Shown here one piece after another: positions 8,365-18,189 of a DNA stretch of 64,000 nucleotides (position 1 is its first letter; the number at the start of each line of letters is the position of its first letter). Source of the DNA: Prevotella sp. (GTDB taxonomy: Bacteria; Bacteroidota; Bacteroidia; Bacteroidales; Bacteroidaceae); the NCBI GenBank assembly GCA_016287755.1, contig JAEEWT010000001.1, positions 62,001 to 126,000 of the forward strand. Reading direction: 5' to 3'. The notes under the pieces are model-generated. The model was not told where the DNA came from, ran no database searches, and saw only the letters and a list, made by a program, of their open reading frames with translations. A program made the translations under genes and the position numbers.

Positions 8365-11300
8365 ATGGAAAAATGTAAATCTTATCTCTTTGGGCTACTT
8401 GCACTATTGTGTATGTTGCCCAGTGTGGCTTTCGCCCAGAACATCCGGGTGGAAGGTCAGGTGAAAGATGAGACTGGTGAACCCATGATTGGTGTCTCCG
8501 TGATGGTGGCAGGCACTGATACTGGCGTTATCACCGATCTCGACGGCAATTTCGCATTGCCTTCCGTTTCACAAGGAGCAACTCTGGAGTTCTCCTACAT
8601 CGGCTATCTTACCCAGAGTCTGAAAGCCAGTAGAAACATGACCGTCAGCATGAAGCCCGACCTGCAGAGTCTGGAAGAAGTGGTGGTGATTGCCTACGGT
8701 CAGCAGAAAAAGGTTACCATCACGGGTTCCGTCTCGCAAGTTGGTGGTGACGAACTGCTGAAGGCGCCTGTTGCCAGTGTGGCCAATGCCCTGCAAGGAA
8801 AGCTGCCGGGTATGTCGGTGGTACAGCCTTCAGGTATGCCAGGTGCTGACGAACCAGTTATCCGCGTTCGTGGTACAGGTTCACTGAACAGTGCCGAGCC
8901 CTTGGTGCTGGTGGATGGTGTTGAACGTTCGTTTGGACAGCTCGATCCTAATGAAATTGAGGACATCTCTATCTTGAAGGATGCCTCTGCTACAGCCGTA
9001 TTCGGTGTACGTGGTGCTAATGGTGTTATCCTTGTTACCACCAAGCGTGGTGCTCCTGGCAAGGCTTCAGTAACCGTTTCGGCAAGTACAGCAGTTCAGC
9101 AGATCTCGAAGTTCATCGATTTCGCAGATTCCTATACATATGGAAAGATGTGGAACTACACAGCCATTACCGATGCACTTCCTATGAGTCAGTGGCCAGG
9201 TACGGCCAATATTAAAGACTACACGCCTTATGCCGACACCGGTATCCGATTCAGCCAGGATGTGATGGAGCATTTCCGCACAGGTGATATGCCTGTAACA
9301 TTCCCTAATACCGACTGGATTAAGTATATGATGAACGATGCCGCATGGCAGGAGCAGGTGAATGTGAATGTGAACGGTGGTACCGAGAAAGTAAGGTACT
9401 TCGTTTCTGCTGGATTCCTGAATCAGAACTCACTCTTCAAGACCTTCTCTGACAATAAGGATGAGACCTTCAAATATAATCGTTTCAACTATCGTGCCAA
9501 CTTGGATATCAACGTATCTAAGTATAGTCAGCTTGCCCTCACGCTGGGTGGACGTGTTCAGAACCGTACCACGATGGGTGGTGGCGAGGGATTCCTCTTC
9601 CGCTATCTGCAGGGAGCTACGCCATACGCTGGTATCGGTGTGGATGACCAAGGTCGCCATATCGTTTCCGATGAAAACTTCGTAGGACCTTACGACCGTG
9701 ATGCCCTCTCGAACTTCTTCGACTTAGGTTATGTAAACGAGAGCACCAACGTACTGAACCTTGACCTCCAGTACAAGCTCGACATGAGTTTCCTCACACC
9801 GGGTCTGGATTTCAAGATCAAGGGATCATACAACACCGACTATACAGCCCAGAAGAACCGCCAAAACGGATTCGGTACAGGTGTTACCTACGTGGCAACC
9901 ATCGTTGACGGCAAGGAGGTGCTCCGCAAGGAGAACATTACCTGGCCGATTCCTTACAACGAATCTAAGTGGGGTAACAGAAACTGGTATGCTGAGGCAA
10001 GTTTCAATTATTCCCGTAAGTTCGGCAACCACAACGTAGGTGCGTTGCTGCTTTACAACCAGAGCAAGACCTATTATCCATGGGATTCAAGTGGCAGTCT
10101 GTATCAGTCTATCCCGAAGGGTTATGTAGGACTGGTAGGTCGTATCACTTACGACTATGCCACACGTTACATGGTTGACTTCAATATCGGTTACAATGGT
10201 TCAGAGAACTTTGCCGAGGGTAAGCGTTACGGTACGTTCCCATCGTTCTCTGTTGGTTGGATACCATCAAGCGAAAAGTTCTGGGAGCCCATTAAGCCTT
10301 ACATTGGCTATCTGAAACTCCGTGGATCATGGGGTATGGTAGGTAACGACAACACCAATGGTGCCCGTTTCCTCTATCTGCCTGGTGCTTGGCAGTTCTA
10401 TTCAGGTGCCACAACTGTTAACCCGCAGAAACGAGGCGCAAACTTCGGTACGAGCGGCAACTGGTTGCAGGCTGTGAAGGAACTGACCGCCGGTAACCCG
10501 AACGTTACCTGGGAAACAGCTACTAAGATTAACCTTGGTTTGGATGCAGCTTTCTTGAAAGACCGTCTGACGGTTAACCTCGACCTCTTCTGGGAAGACC
10601 GCAAGGACATTCTGGTATCAAATGCCTCTATGCTTCCTGCTGTAACTACTCTTCCTTCAAGCTATGTCAACGAAGGCCGTGTGAAGAATCATGGTTATGA
10701 GCTGACCTTGAAATGGGCCGATAGGATTGGTGATCTGCGATACAGCATCAGTCCAAGCATTGCTTTTGCCAGAAATAAGGTAATTGAAATGCTCGAGGTA
10801 CCGCCTATGTATGATTATCTGAGACGTACCGGATTGCCGGTTGGACAGCGCTTCGCTTATGATCTGTTTGAGTTCTATCAGCCAGGTACTGAGCAGCGCT
10901 ATAAGGAGAAGTATGGTGTAGATATGCCTGACCAGGTGGCAGAACTGAGATATGGTGATGCTGTCTATGTGGACTTGAACGACGACGGTGTTATCGACCA
11001 GAACGACCAGAAACCTCTTGGTTATACAGACAATCCTGAAATCACTTGGTCGGTCAACGCCAATCTGAATTGGAAGGGATTTGACTTCTCCATGCTTTGG
11101 GTAGGTGCCGACAACACCAGTCGTGCACTGAACGGATACTTCCGCGACCAGTTTGGTTCTACCAATACTTCAGCATTGGCACAATGGGTTGCTGATAACT
11201 CTTGGACAGAGGACAACCCCAATGCCATCCTGCCACGTATCTCGTTCACCAACCGTGTTCATAACAATCGCGATTCACGGGCATGGGTTATCGACTCTAA

Positions 11301-11520
11301 ATATGTGCGTCTGAAGAATGTGGAGATTGGTTATACCATCAACAAACCCAAGTGGTTAGATCTGCTCAACTACGTGAGATTCTATATCTCCGGTCAGAAC
11401 CTGTTGACATTCGCAGACTTCAAGGGCAACGACCCCGAGGCTCCTGGTTCAGGACTTGACTTCGGTGTACGCTATCCTATGACACGTGTGTATAACTTTG
11501 GCATACAAGTCAACTTCTAA
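8365..11520 (+). CDS. SusC/RagA-family TonB-linked outer-membrane transporter
   Basis: 1051 residues. The signal peptide ends near VAFAQ (residues 21-25). A carboxypeptidase-regulatory-like domain follows (about 28-100, 'GVITDLDGNFALPSVSQGAT'). The plug begins at 'LEEVVVIAYGQQKKVTITGS' and contains 'LKDASATAVFGVRGANGVIL'. The remainder is the outer-membrane barrel, ending FGIQVNF. It leads the plus-strand operon and is followed 13 bp later by its SusD partner. It is not a close copy of the minus-strand SusC, so a simple local duplication is unlikely. Confidence 0.95.
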   Translation: MEKCKSYLFGLLALLCMLPSVAFAQNIRVEGQVKDETGEPMIGVSVMVAGTDTGVITDLDGNFALPSVSQGATLEFSYIGYLTQSLKASRNMTVSMKPDLQSLEEVVVIAYGQQKKVTITGSVSQVGGDELLKAPVASVANALQGKLPGMSVVQPSGMPGADEPVIRVRGTGSLNSAEPLVLVDGVERSFGQLDPNEIEDISILKDASATAVFGVRGANGVILVTTKRGAPGKASVTVSASTAVQQISKFIDFADSYTYGKMWNYTAITDALPMSQWPGTANIKDYTPYADTGIRFSQDVMEHFRTGDMPVTFPNTDWIKYMMNDAAWQEQVNVNVNGGTEKVRYFVSAGFLNQNSLFKTFSDNKDETFKYNRFNYRANLDINVSKYSQLALTLGGRVQNRTTMGGGEGFLFRYLQGATPYAGIGVDDQGRHIVSDENFVGPYDRDALSNFFDLGYVNESTNVLNLDLQYKLDMSFLTPGLDFKIKGSYNTDYTAQKNRQNGFGTGVTYVATIVDGKEVLRKENITWPIPYNESKWGNRNWYAEASFNYSRKFGNHNVGALLLYNQSKTYYPWDSSGSLYQSIPKGYVGLVGRITYDYATRYMVDFNIGYNGSENFAEGKRYGTFPSFSVGWIPSSEKFWEPIKPYIGYLKLRGSWGMVGNDNTNGARFLYLPGAWQFYSGATTVNPQKRGANFGTSGNWLQAVKELTAGNPNVTWETATKINLGLDAAFLKDRLTVNLDLFWEDRKDILVSNASMLPAVTTLPSSYVNEGRVKNHGYELTLKWADRIGDLRYSISPSIAFARNKVIEMLEVPPMYDYLRRTGLPVGQRFAYDLFEFYQPGTEQRYKEKYGVDMPDQVAELRYGDAVYVDLNDDGVIDQNDQKPLGYTDNPEITWSVNANLNWKGFDFSMLWVGADNTSRALNGYFRDQFGSTNTSALAQWVADNSWTEDNPNAILPRISFTNRVHNNRDSRAWVIDSKYVRLKNVEIGYTINKPKWLDLLNYVRFYISGQNLLTFADFKGNDPEAPGSGLDFGVRYPMTRVYNFGIQVNF

Positions 11521-11533
11521 ACAATTGATGATT

Positions 11534-13528
11534 ATGAAAAAAATATTTAATTACATATTGGCTTTGGGGATGACCAGTTGCATCTTCACTGCATGTGTCG
11601 ATGATATCAATGTGGGTAATGCTTTCCTGGAGAAAGCACCTGGCGTAGAAGTGAATATCGACACCGTGTTCAACAAGGCCGAATACACCCGCAATTTCCT
11701 GTGGAGTGCCTATGGACAGCTATACTGTACCTACACCTCTGGAAATATGATGAACGGTGCTCCCATTGACGTGCTTTCCGACTCCTATCATTGTTACGTT
11801 GGATGGGGCGGTCCCATACAGAGTTATTATCCAGGAAACTTAACCGAGAATGCTCAGGATACCGAGGATGGTAACTTCCAGGGCAAATTCTCTTATTCTA
11901 CAAAAAGTGGTCTGGACAGCGATGCTGGTGGACGTGTATCTATCTATGAGACCGTTCGCAAGTGCTGGCAGATCATTGAGAATATTGAGCGCGTACCCGA
12001 TATGAGTGATACGGAGAAGAGTCGTCTGCGTGGTGAGGCTTACACCATTATGGCCAGCCGCTACTTCGACGCCTTCCGTAACTTCGGTGGCTTATGCCTC
12101 GTGAAAAAGGCATACGAAGTAGGTGAAACTTTCACAGAAGGTCGTTCTACTGCTTGGCAGACTGTTGAGTTCATCGACTCGCTGATTCAGTGTGCCATCA
12201 ATGAGCCAGGTTACATCTGGAATATTCCCAACGCCGACATCGGTCAATGGTCAGGACGTCTGACACGTGCTTCTGCCCGTGCCCTCCGTGCCAAGGTTTG
12301 GATGTTTGCTGCATCACCATTGTTCAATAACAATGAGCCTTACATGACATACTCCAAGAAACCGACTGGTTTGGAGAGTGAGGAGCATATCTGGTTTGGC
12401 AAGGAAGATCCATCCTTGTGGAGCCGCTGTCTGCAGTATTGCAATGAGTTCTTCGATGACAATGCTGCTAATGGAAACTATTACCAGCTGGTACAGCCAG
12501 AGACACAGGATGAAGCCGGCTACCGCATGGCTTACCGCCGCGCCTATCGCTATCGTAACAACGAGACACGACACGAGAAACTGTTTGATGCACATCCCAC
12601 ACTTACCTTGTCCGATGGTGGCTGGGGTTGGGGCTGGCGTGGCTTTGCCCTCGACTGTTTGCGTCAGGGTGGTGCCGTTCCTACCAACGAGCTGATGGAA
12701 TGCTTCGGTATGCAGGATGGACGTAACTTCCCCTATTCCGATATTTATGGCCGCGGTAAGAACCCTGATGGCATTGATATCTTTGCCAATCGTGACCCGC
12801 GTTTGTATGAAACGATGGTTGTTCCCCAGCAGTCGCTCCCTGCCGGCTTCGACTATGCAGGTATGACCTACATGGACTCTTGGGTAGGTGGTTTCCTGGA
12901 GAAGAACAGTAATGTCACCAACAAGGACGATGTAGCCTCCGGTTACTGCAAGTTCAAGTGGTTGCTTGATTATTACGGCGGAAGCCGTTATGATGACGAC
13001 CTCATCGGTGTGCCCTATATCCGTTTGGCTGAGATGTATCTCATCCGCGCAGAAGCCAAGGCTGAGACAGGTGACCTCCGTGGAGCCCTGGACGACATTC
13101 ATGTTGTTCGCAGCCGTGTAGGTCTAGGACGTCTTGAGACCATGAATCCGGAATTGAATCTGACCTCTAATAAGGAGAACCTCATCAATGAGATTCTTCG
13201 TGAGCGTAACTGCGAAATCGGTGCCGAGTGCGGCGACCGCCTCTACGACATGGTACGACGCAAGCGTCAGGACCTTTTCACCAAACCACTGCATGAAATC
13301 AGAATCTATTGTCTCGATGCAAACGGTAACCGTTTGGACGATGGAGAAGATCACCAGTATAAGGCTGGTTCTCCTTGGCCGAAGTTTGAGTATGAGAAAC
13401 CTCAGATTGTAGTTGGTGCCCGTCGCTGGTGGGATCCTGGTTACTGGACCAACAAGTGGTATCTCGATCCAGTATCTCGTATTGAGATTCAGAAGGGATA
13501 TGGTCTTACACAGAATCCTGGGTGGTAA
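11534..13528 (+). CDS. SusD/RagB-family lipoprotein
   Basis: 664 residues from the ATG at 11534, which gives a proper lipoprotein signal peptide (MKKIFNYILALG through FTAC, then VDD). Upstream in-frame ATGs overlap the SusC gene and would spoil the signal. It carries SusD helices such as 'LRGEAYTIMASRYFDAFRNF' and the C-terminal 'ILRERNCEIGAECGDRLYDM' segment, and ends in the frequent SusD terminus LTQNPGW. It should cap the SusC encoded just upstream. Confidence 0.92.
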   Translation: MKKIFNYILALGMTSCIFTACVDDINVGNAFLEKAPGVEVNIDTVFNKAEYTRNFLWSAYGQLYCTYTSGNMMNGAPIDVLSDSYHCYVGWGGPIQSYYPGNLTENAQDTEDGNFQGKFSYSTKSGLDSDAGGRVSIYETVRKCWQIIENIERVPDMSDTEKSRLRGEAYTIMASRYFDAFRNFGGLCLVKKAYEVGETFTEGRSTAWQTVEFIDSLIQCAINEPGYIWNIPNADIGQWSGRLTRASARALRAKVWMFAASPLFNNNEPYMTYSKKPTGLESEEHIWFGKEDPSLWSRCLQYCNEFFDDNAANGNYYQLVQPETQDEAGYRMAYRRAYRYRNNETRHEKLFDAHPTLTLSDGGWGWGWRGFALDCLRQGGAVPTNELMECFGMQDGRNFPYSDIYGRGKNPDGIDIFANRDPRLYETMVVPQQSLPAGFDYAGMTYMDSWVGGFLEKNSNVTNKDDVASGYCKFKWLLDYYGGSRYDDDLIGVPYIRLAEMYLIRAEAKAETGDLRGALDDIHVVRSRVGLGRLETMNPELNLTSNKENLINEILRERNCEIGAECGDRLYDMVRRKRQDLFTKPLHEIRIYCLDANGNRLDDGEDHQYKAGSPWPKFEYEKPQIVVGARRWWDPGYWTNKWYLDPVSRIEIQKGYGLTQNPGW

Positions 13529-13535
13529 TTTTTCA

Positions 13536-13563
13536 AATTGAGAATGAACAATTGAAAATTGAA
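13536..13563 (+). repeat. Four heptads of the AATTGAN (TTGANNN) type
   Basis: The spacer between the SusD stop and the next SusC start holds four 7-bp units, the second degenerate (AATTGAG, AATGAAC, AATTGAA, AATTGAA), ending 6 bp before the start codon at 13570. Sense orientation. Confidence 0.85.
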
Positions 13564-13569
13564 AAGATT

Positions 13570-16341
13570 ATGAAAATAAGAAATAAATATATATATACCT
13601 TGATGGGACTCTGCGTTGCCCCAATGGCAGTCAGTGCCCAGGTGACGCTGAGCGACAAAGCGTCGCAGAAGGTAGATTTAGGCTATGGCGTTGAGCAGAC
13701 GGAATACCTGACTACAGCGGCAGCAACAACCATCACGGCTGAAGAGTTGCGTCGCACCTCAGCCATCAGTCTGGCTGATGCCCTCTATGGCAAGCTCCCT
13801 GGCCTGAATGCTTTCCAGAACACTGGTTTCAAGGGCGAGGAAGGTCGTGGTGCCACGTTTAACATCCGTGGCGTACAGACCACTGGTGAGAGAGATATCT
13901 TGATTCTTGTTGATGGTGTAGAACGACCCATCGACCGTCTTTCTGTAGAAGAGGTGGAAAGTGTTACCGTGTTGAAAGACGCGGCCGCAGTAGCTCTCTA
14001 CGGTCATGAAGCCATCAATGGCGTGCTGTTGGTAAAGACCAAGCACGGTTCTAAAGACGGCAAGTATCATTTCAAGGCAGGTGCTTCGCATAAGATTCAG
14101 TTCGACCCGCAGATGGCTGATATGGTTAGCGCCTACGACTACGCCAATGCTTTGAACCGTGCTCGTCAGAACGACGGTCTTGCTCCCGCTTATACAAGTA
14201 GCGAGCTGCAGAAATTCGTTGACGGTAGTAATCCGCTGGTTTATCCTAACGTAAACTGGAAGGATGAAGTGTTCAAGAACACGGCACATGAGTCGAATGC
14301 CTACCTGTCATTCTTCGGTGGTACAGACAAGGTACAGTACTATACCCAGCTCGACTATACCGATGCCCGTGGTCTCTATAAGAACCCCGATCAGGGTGAT
14401 TTCAACTCTCAGCTGAAATATTCGAAGGCTAATATCCGTGCCAACATCGACTTCGAGGTAAGCAAGTCAACAAGGGTTAGCGCCAACATCTTAGGTATTC
14501 TGATGGAGACAAATGGTGTGCCCAACGTGAACTCTAACGATGCATGGTGGCATCTGTATAAAGTGCCTGCACTGGCCTTCCCCATCAAGACTGCAAGTGG
14601 CGTATGGGGTGGTAGTCAGACCTACGGCGACTTCAACCTTTTGGCTAAGTCACAGGGTGCCGGTTTCATGAAGACACACCAGCGCCAGATCTGGGCAAAC
14701 ATGACCTTGGAGCAAGACCTTGATTTTATTACAGATGGCTTGAAGTTCTACGTAGGAGCATCTTACGACAACTCCTCCAATACCATTGAGACTCGCACGA
14801 AGGGTTATCAGTACGGATGGCATGAGGCTGATGGTAGTGAGCATGTGATGGGTACTGTAGAAGACAAGCTGACGTTCAACCACTGGGTTGACACACAGTG
14901 GCGTATTGCCACCTTCAATGCAGGACTGAAATATGCTCTCCAACTCAACAATGGCGACAACTTCGGTGCCAATGCCAACTATAACATGAAGAGCGAGATT
15001 CGTGACGGCCAGAGTAATACTTGGTATCGTGCCAACTGGCAACTGGCTTTACACTACGACCATGCTAACCGCTTGATGGCCGATGTGGCGTTAGCTGCCA
15101 ACGGTTCTAACCGCAGCTATCCTGCCAAGTGGGCCTTCTCGCCAACAATCGGTCTGGGTTACATCTATGCCAACAATCCTGATGGTATCCTCAATTATGG
15201 AAAGGTTCGCCTTTCTAGTGGTATTCAGCATACCGACTATGTGCCGGCTAACGGTCTCTGGCTCGCTGCTTGGAACAATTCTCACGGACAGTTCTGGTAT
15301 GGCACTAATTTCGCCAACTCATGGGGTGCCTTCCTGACTCAGTTCCCCACCGATGACTTCGCACAGGAAACTGCCTATAAGGCTAACTTCGGTACAGACC
15401 TGAGAATTGCCAACGCGCTGGACGTTACATTTGATGTATTCTATCAGCAGCGTCGCAACATCCTGGTCAGCGCTAATTCACTCAACTCCTCTGTAGTTGG
15501 TATCCAGTCATCATATGATGATAAGGGACGTGTAGCCAGCTATGGTATGGAACTGGGACTTCGCTATGCCAAGACCTTCGCCAATGGTCTTAACCTGAAT
15601 GCCGGTGCTTCATTCTCAACAGTGAAGAGCGAAATCCTGGAATGGATTGAGACACCTGCCTATCCTAACCTCTCGTTGGTTGACGGTCCTGCCGATTATG
15701 AGCGTGGACTCATCGCCTTAGGTTTCTTCAAGGATCAGGCTGATATCGACAATAGTCCTGTTCAGCAGTTTGGACAGGTGAAAGTAGGTGACATCAAGTA
15801 TAAGGATGTCAACGGTGATAATGTCATCAACGAAAACGACTATGTAGCACAGGATTATGGCAACGCCTTCCCCGCCCTGAACTATGCCTTCACCTTTGGA
15901 GCAGAGTATAAGGGATTTGGCTTCAACGCCACTTTGCAGGGGGCTGCTCATCAGGTAAAGAACCTGCGCTATGTTGATGGTGTATGGGGAGCCCTCTCCG
16001 ACAACCGCAACCTCTCTCAGGAATACTACGACAACTGCTTCGACATCGCTGGAGCCAATGCAAGCTATCCTCGTCTGTCAACAGAGAATGTAGCTAACAA
16101 CGCTCAGAACTCCACGATCTGGTACCGCAACATCAGCTGGCTGAAGCTGCGCGACTGCGAAGTTTACTACAAGTTGCCTGCAAAAGTCATTGAGCCGCTG
16201 AAGGTTTCAGGTGCCAAGGTATTTGTACAGGGACAGAACCTCTTGTCCTTCGACAATATCGATGCCATGGATGCTGAGAACCTCAACACAGGCTACCCAG
16301 TGATGAAGAGTATTAATGTTGGTCTTTCAGTTCAGTTCTGA
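13570..16341 (+). CDS. Short SusC-like TonB-linked transporter without the N-terminal regulatory domain
   Basis: 923 residues from the ATG at 13570, which gives a clean signal peptide ending near AVSAQV. Earlier in-frame codons lie in repeat DNA. Unlike the other two SusC proteins it lacks the carboxypeptidase-regulatory-like domain: about 25 residues after the signal the plug begins ('ITAEELRRTSAISLADALYG', 'VTVLKDAAAVALYGHEAING'). The barrel is complete to the terminal 'INVGLSVQF'. The second SusC/SusD pair in one operon suggests uptake of a second fragment of the same substrate, or a heterodimer-like arrangement. Function as a TonB-dependent porin is well supported; the substrate is unknown. 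Confidence 0.92.
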   Translation: MKIRNKYIYTLMGLCVAPMAVSAQVTLSDKASQKVDLGYGVEQTEYLTTAAATTITAEELRRTSAISLADALYGKLPGLNAFQNTGFKGEEGRGATFNIRGVQTTGERDILILVDGVERPIDRLSVEEVESVTVLKDAAAVALYGHEAINGVLLVKTKHGSKDGKYHFKAGASHKIQFDPQMADMVSAYDYANALNRARQNDGLAPAYTSSELQKFVDGSNPLVYPNVNWKDEVFKNTAHESNAYLSFFGGTDKVQYYTQLDYTDARGLYKNPDQGDFNSQLKYSKANIRANIDFEVSKSTRVSANILGILMETNGVPNVNSNDAWWHLYKVPALAFPIKTASGVWGGSQTYGDFNLLAKSQGAGFMKTHQRQIWANMTLEQDLDFITDGLKFYVGASYDNSSNTIETRTKGYQYGWHEADGSEHVMGTVEDKLTFNHWVDTQWRIATFNAGLKYALQLNNGDNFGANANYNMKSEIRDGQSNTWYRANWQLALHYDHANRLMADVALAANGSNRSYPAKWAFSPTIGLGYIYANNPDGILNYGKVRLSSGIQHTDYVPANGLWLAAWNNSHGQFWYGTNFANSWGAFLTQFPTDDFAQETAYKANFGTDLRIANALDVTFDVFYQQRRNILVSANSLNSSVVGIQSSYDDKGRVASYGMELGLRYAKTFANGLNLNAGASFSTVKSEILEWIETPAYPNLSLVDGPADYERGLIALGFFKDQADIDNSPVQQFGQVKVGDIKYKDVNGDNVINENDYVAQDYGNAFPALNYAFTFGAEYKGFGFNATLQGAAHQVKNLRYVDGVWGALSDNRNLSQEYYDNCFDIAGANASYPRLSTENVANNAQNSTIWYRNISWLKLRDCEVYYKLPAKVIEPLKVSGAKVFVQGQNLLSFDNIDAMDAENLNTGYPVMKSINVGLSVQF

Positions 16342-16343
16342 AA

Positions 16344-16371
16344 AATTGATAATCAATAATTGATAATTGAA
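16344..16371 (+). repeat. Four heptads of the AATTGAN type
   Basis: Units AATTGAT, AATCAAT, AATTGAT, AATTGAA fill most of the spacer between SusC and SusD and end 3 bp before the start codon at 16375. Sense orientation; same family as at 13536. Confidence 0.85.
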
Positions 16372-16374
16372 ATT

Positions 16375-18078
16375 ATGAAGACAAATAAATATAATAAGGT
16401 TGCGGTGGGAGTGATGTCCTTCCTCCTTCCTCTTTCCTCTGTTCTTCTTTTCTCCTGTGCCGATCTGGATTACACAGAGCAGAACACCCGAGACGAGGAT
16501 TGGACCTTCGAATATTTCGAGAACGGAATCAAGAACCTGGTATTCGACGTCTATGCGCAGGTGTACAATAACGAGTTGGCCTCTAACAGTGCCTACTTCC
16601 TGGCCGGAGCTACCGACGAGGCTCAGTATGCACTCGAAACAGGAGCCGTGAACAACTACGTGAACGGCGGATGGAGCCCGGCTAATCCTTATTCCAACAC
16701 ATGGGATAAGTCATATACCGCCATTGCAGATGTCAACATGTATCTGGAGAAGATCGACCAGGCCGATATCTCCGACTGGCAATATAACCCTGATTACAAT
16801 ATCTGGGTACAGCAGCTGGAGATTTTCCCCTATGAGTTGCGCTTCCTCAGAGCCTACTTCTATTTCGAGTTGTTCAAGACCTACGGCAACGTTCCTTTGG
16901 TAACAACCACACTCACCAATGGTCAGGCTAATAGCATTGAACGTACCTCTGAAGATGAGATCGTGAAGTTCATCGTTGAGGAACTGGACGCTATTGCCCC
17001 CTACCTGCCTGAGAACTATAACACAGAGGTGGGTTCAGAGGTTGGTCGTGCCACTCGTATTGCAGCTTATGCCCTCAAGGCACGCACGCTGCTTTATGCG
17101 GCCTCACCGCTTCATAATCCGACAGGTGACAAGACAAGATGGGCCAAGGCAGCTGAAGCTTGCAAGTACATCCTCGACAACGCTTCCGCTTGGGGTCTGA
17201 AGCTCAGCTCTTACGGTTCTCTGTGGGGACATGATGCTTTCTTCAACCCGGAAATTATCTTCGGTCTGGGACGTGGTGAGAGTAACGCTTTCGAGATGGC
17301 TAACTATCCTGTTGGTGTAGAGAACGGTTCTTCTGGCAACTGTCCCACCCAGAGTCTGGTAGATCAGTATGAGTATCAGGACAACGGTGAGACCTTCGGT
17401 CAGCGCTATCCGGGCAACATCGACCTCACGTCGGTTGATCCTTACGAAGGTCTTGACCCACGTTTCGCACTCACTGTAGTGAAGAACGGTGACCAATGGC
17501 CCACCAATGGTTCTCAGGGGAAGGCTATTGAAACCTTCGTTGGTGGATTCAATGGCGCTCCGAAGTATGGAGCCACTCCTACAAGCTACTATCTTAGAAA
17601 GTATGTCGATGGTTCATGTGTTACCACAGCTGATAACCAGACCACCCGTCGTCACACTTGGATCATCTTCCGTCTGGGAGAGTTCTACCTTGATTATGCC
17701 GAGGCAGTATTTAACGCCACAGGAAGTGCTAACGATGCAACCTATGGAATGACAGCCAATGAGGCCATCAACGTGCTGCGCAATCGCTCAGACATCCAGA
17801 TGCCGCCGTTCACTGAAGATGGCGATGCATGGGTTGCACGCTATGAGCGCGAGCGCCTGGTGGAGCTGGCCTTCGAGAATCATCGTTTCTGGGATGTACG
17901 TCGTTGGAAGAAGGGTGCACAGTACTTTAAGACCATTCAGACAGCAACGCTCAGTAGCGATCTGATGCTTACACGCTCTACGATTAACCGCCAGTGGGAT
18001 GAAAAGTTCAATTTCTACCCCATTCCACAGTCGGAACTGAAAAAGAATCCTAACCTTACCCAGAATCCGGGATGGTAA
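16375..18078 (+). CDS. SusD/RagB-family lipoprotein
   Basis: 567 residues from the ATG at 16375 (MKTNKYNKVAVG); the earlier in-frame ATG lies in heptad repeats. Lipobox LFSC, followed by ADLD. SusD signatures include 'ELRFLRAYFYFELFKTYGNV', 'YALKARTLLYAASPLHNPTG' and 'YERERLVELAFENHRFWDVR', with the terminal LTQNPGW shared with the other SusD of this operon. It pairs with the short SusC upstream. Confidence 0.93.
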   Translation: MKTNKYNKVAVGVMSFLLPLSSVLLFSCADLDYTEQNTRDEDWTFEYFENGIKNLVFDVYAQVYNNELASNSAYFLAGATDEAQYALETGAVNNYVNGGWSPANPYSNTWDKSYTAIADVNMYLEKIDQADISDWQYNPDYNIWVQQLEIFPYELRFLRAYFYFELFKTYGNVPLVTTTLTNGQANSIERTSEDEIVKFIVEELDAIAPYLPENYNTEVGSEVGRATRIAAYALKARTLLYAASPLHNPTGDKTRWAKAAEACKYILDNASAWGLKLSSYGSLWGHDAFFNPEIIFGLGRGESNAFEMANYPVGVENGSSGNCPTQSLVDQYEYQDNGETFGQRYPGNIDLTSVDPYEGLDPRFALTVVKNGDQWPTNGSQGKAIETFVGGFNGAPKYGATPTSYYLRKYVDGSCVTTADNQTTRRHTWIIFRLGEFYLDYAEAVFNATGSANDATYGMTANEAINVLRNRSDIQMPPFTEDGDAWVARYERERLVELAFENHRFWDVRRWKKGAQYFKTIQTATLSSDLMLTRSTINRQWDEKFNFYPIPQSELKKNPNLTQNPGW

Positions 18079-18080
18079 TA

Positions 18081-18184
18081 AATTGATAATTGACAATTGA
18101 ACTTTCGGAGCAGCGAGCGCCAACAAGCTTGCTTGATTGGCCAAGTCGTGACGAAAGTCAACGAAGTTAAAATTGAAAATTAAA
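18081..18184 (+). repeat. Heptad repeats interrupted by a structured 58-bp insert
   Basis: Three AATTGAN heptads (18081-18101) and two more (18171-18184) flank a segment with an outer inverted repeat ACTTTCG/CGAAAGT (18101-18107, 18152-18158). An inner hairpin lies at 18119-18141 (GCCAA-C-AAGC / GCTT-GA-TTGGC). The block lies between SusD and the triple-repeat lipoprotein and would be transcribed. Confidence 0.7.
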
Positions 18185-18189
18185 AGATT

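Noticed and set aside
12314..13102. 262-codon minus-strand frame within the first plus-strand SusD gene
   Set aside because: Fully inside a well-supported SusD gene; no promoter and no recognisable protein features.
8365..18078. Two SusC/SusD pairs in one operon as an assembly duplication
   Set aside because: The pairs differ strongly in sequence and length (1051 versus 923 and 664 versus 567 residues), so they are distinct genes.
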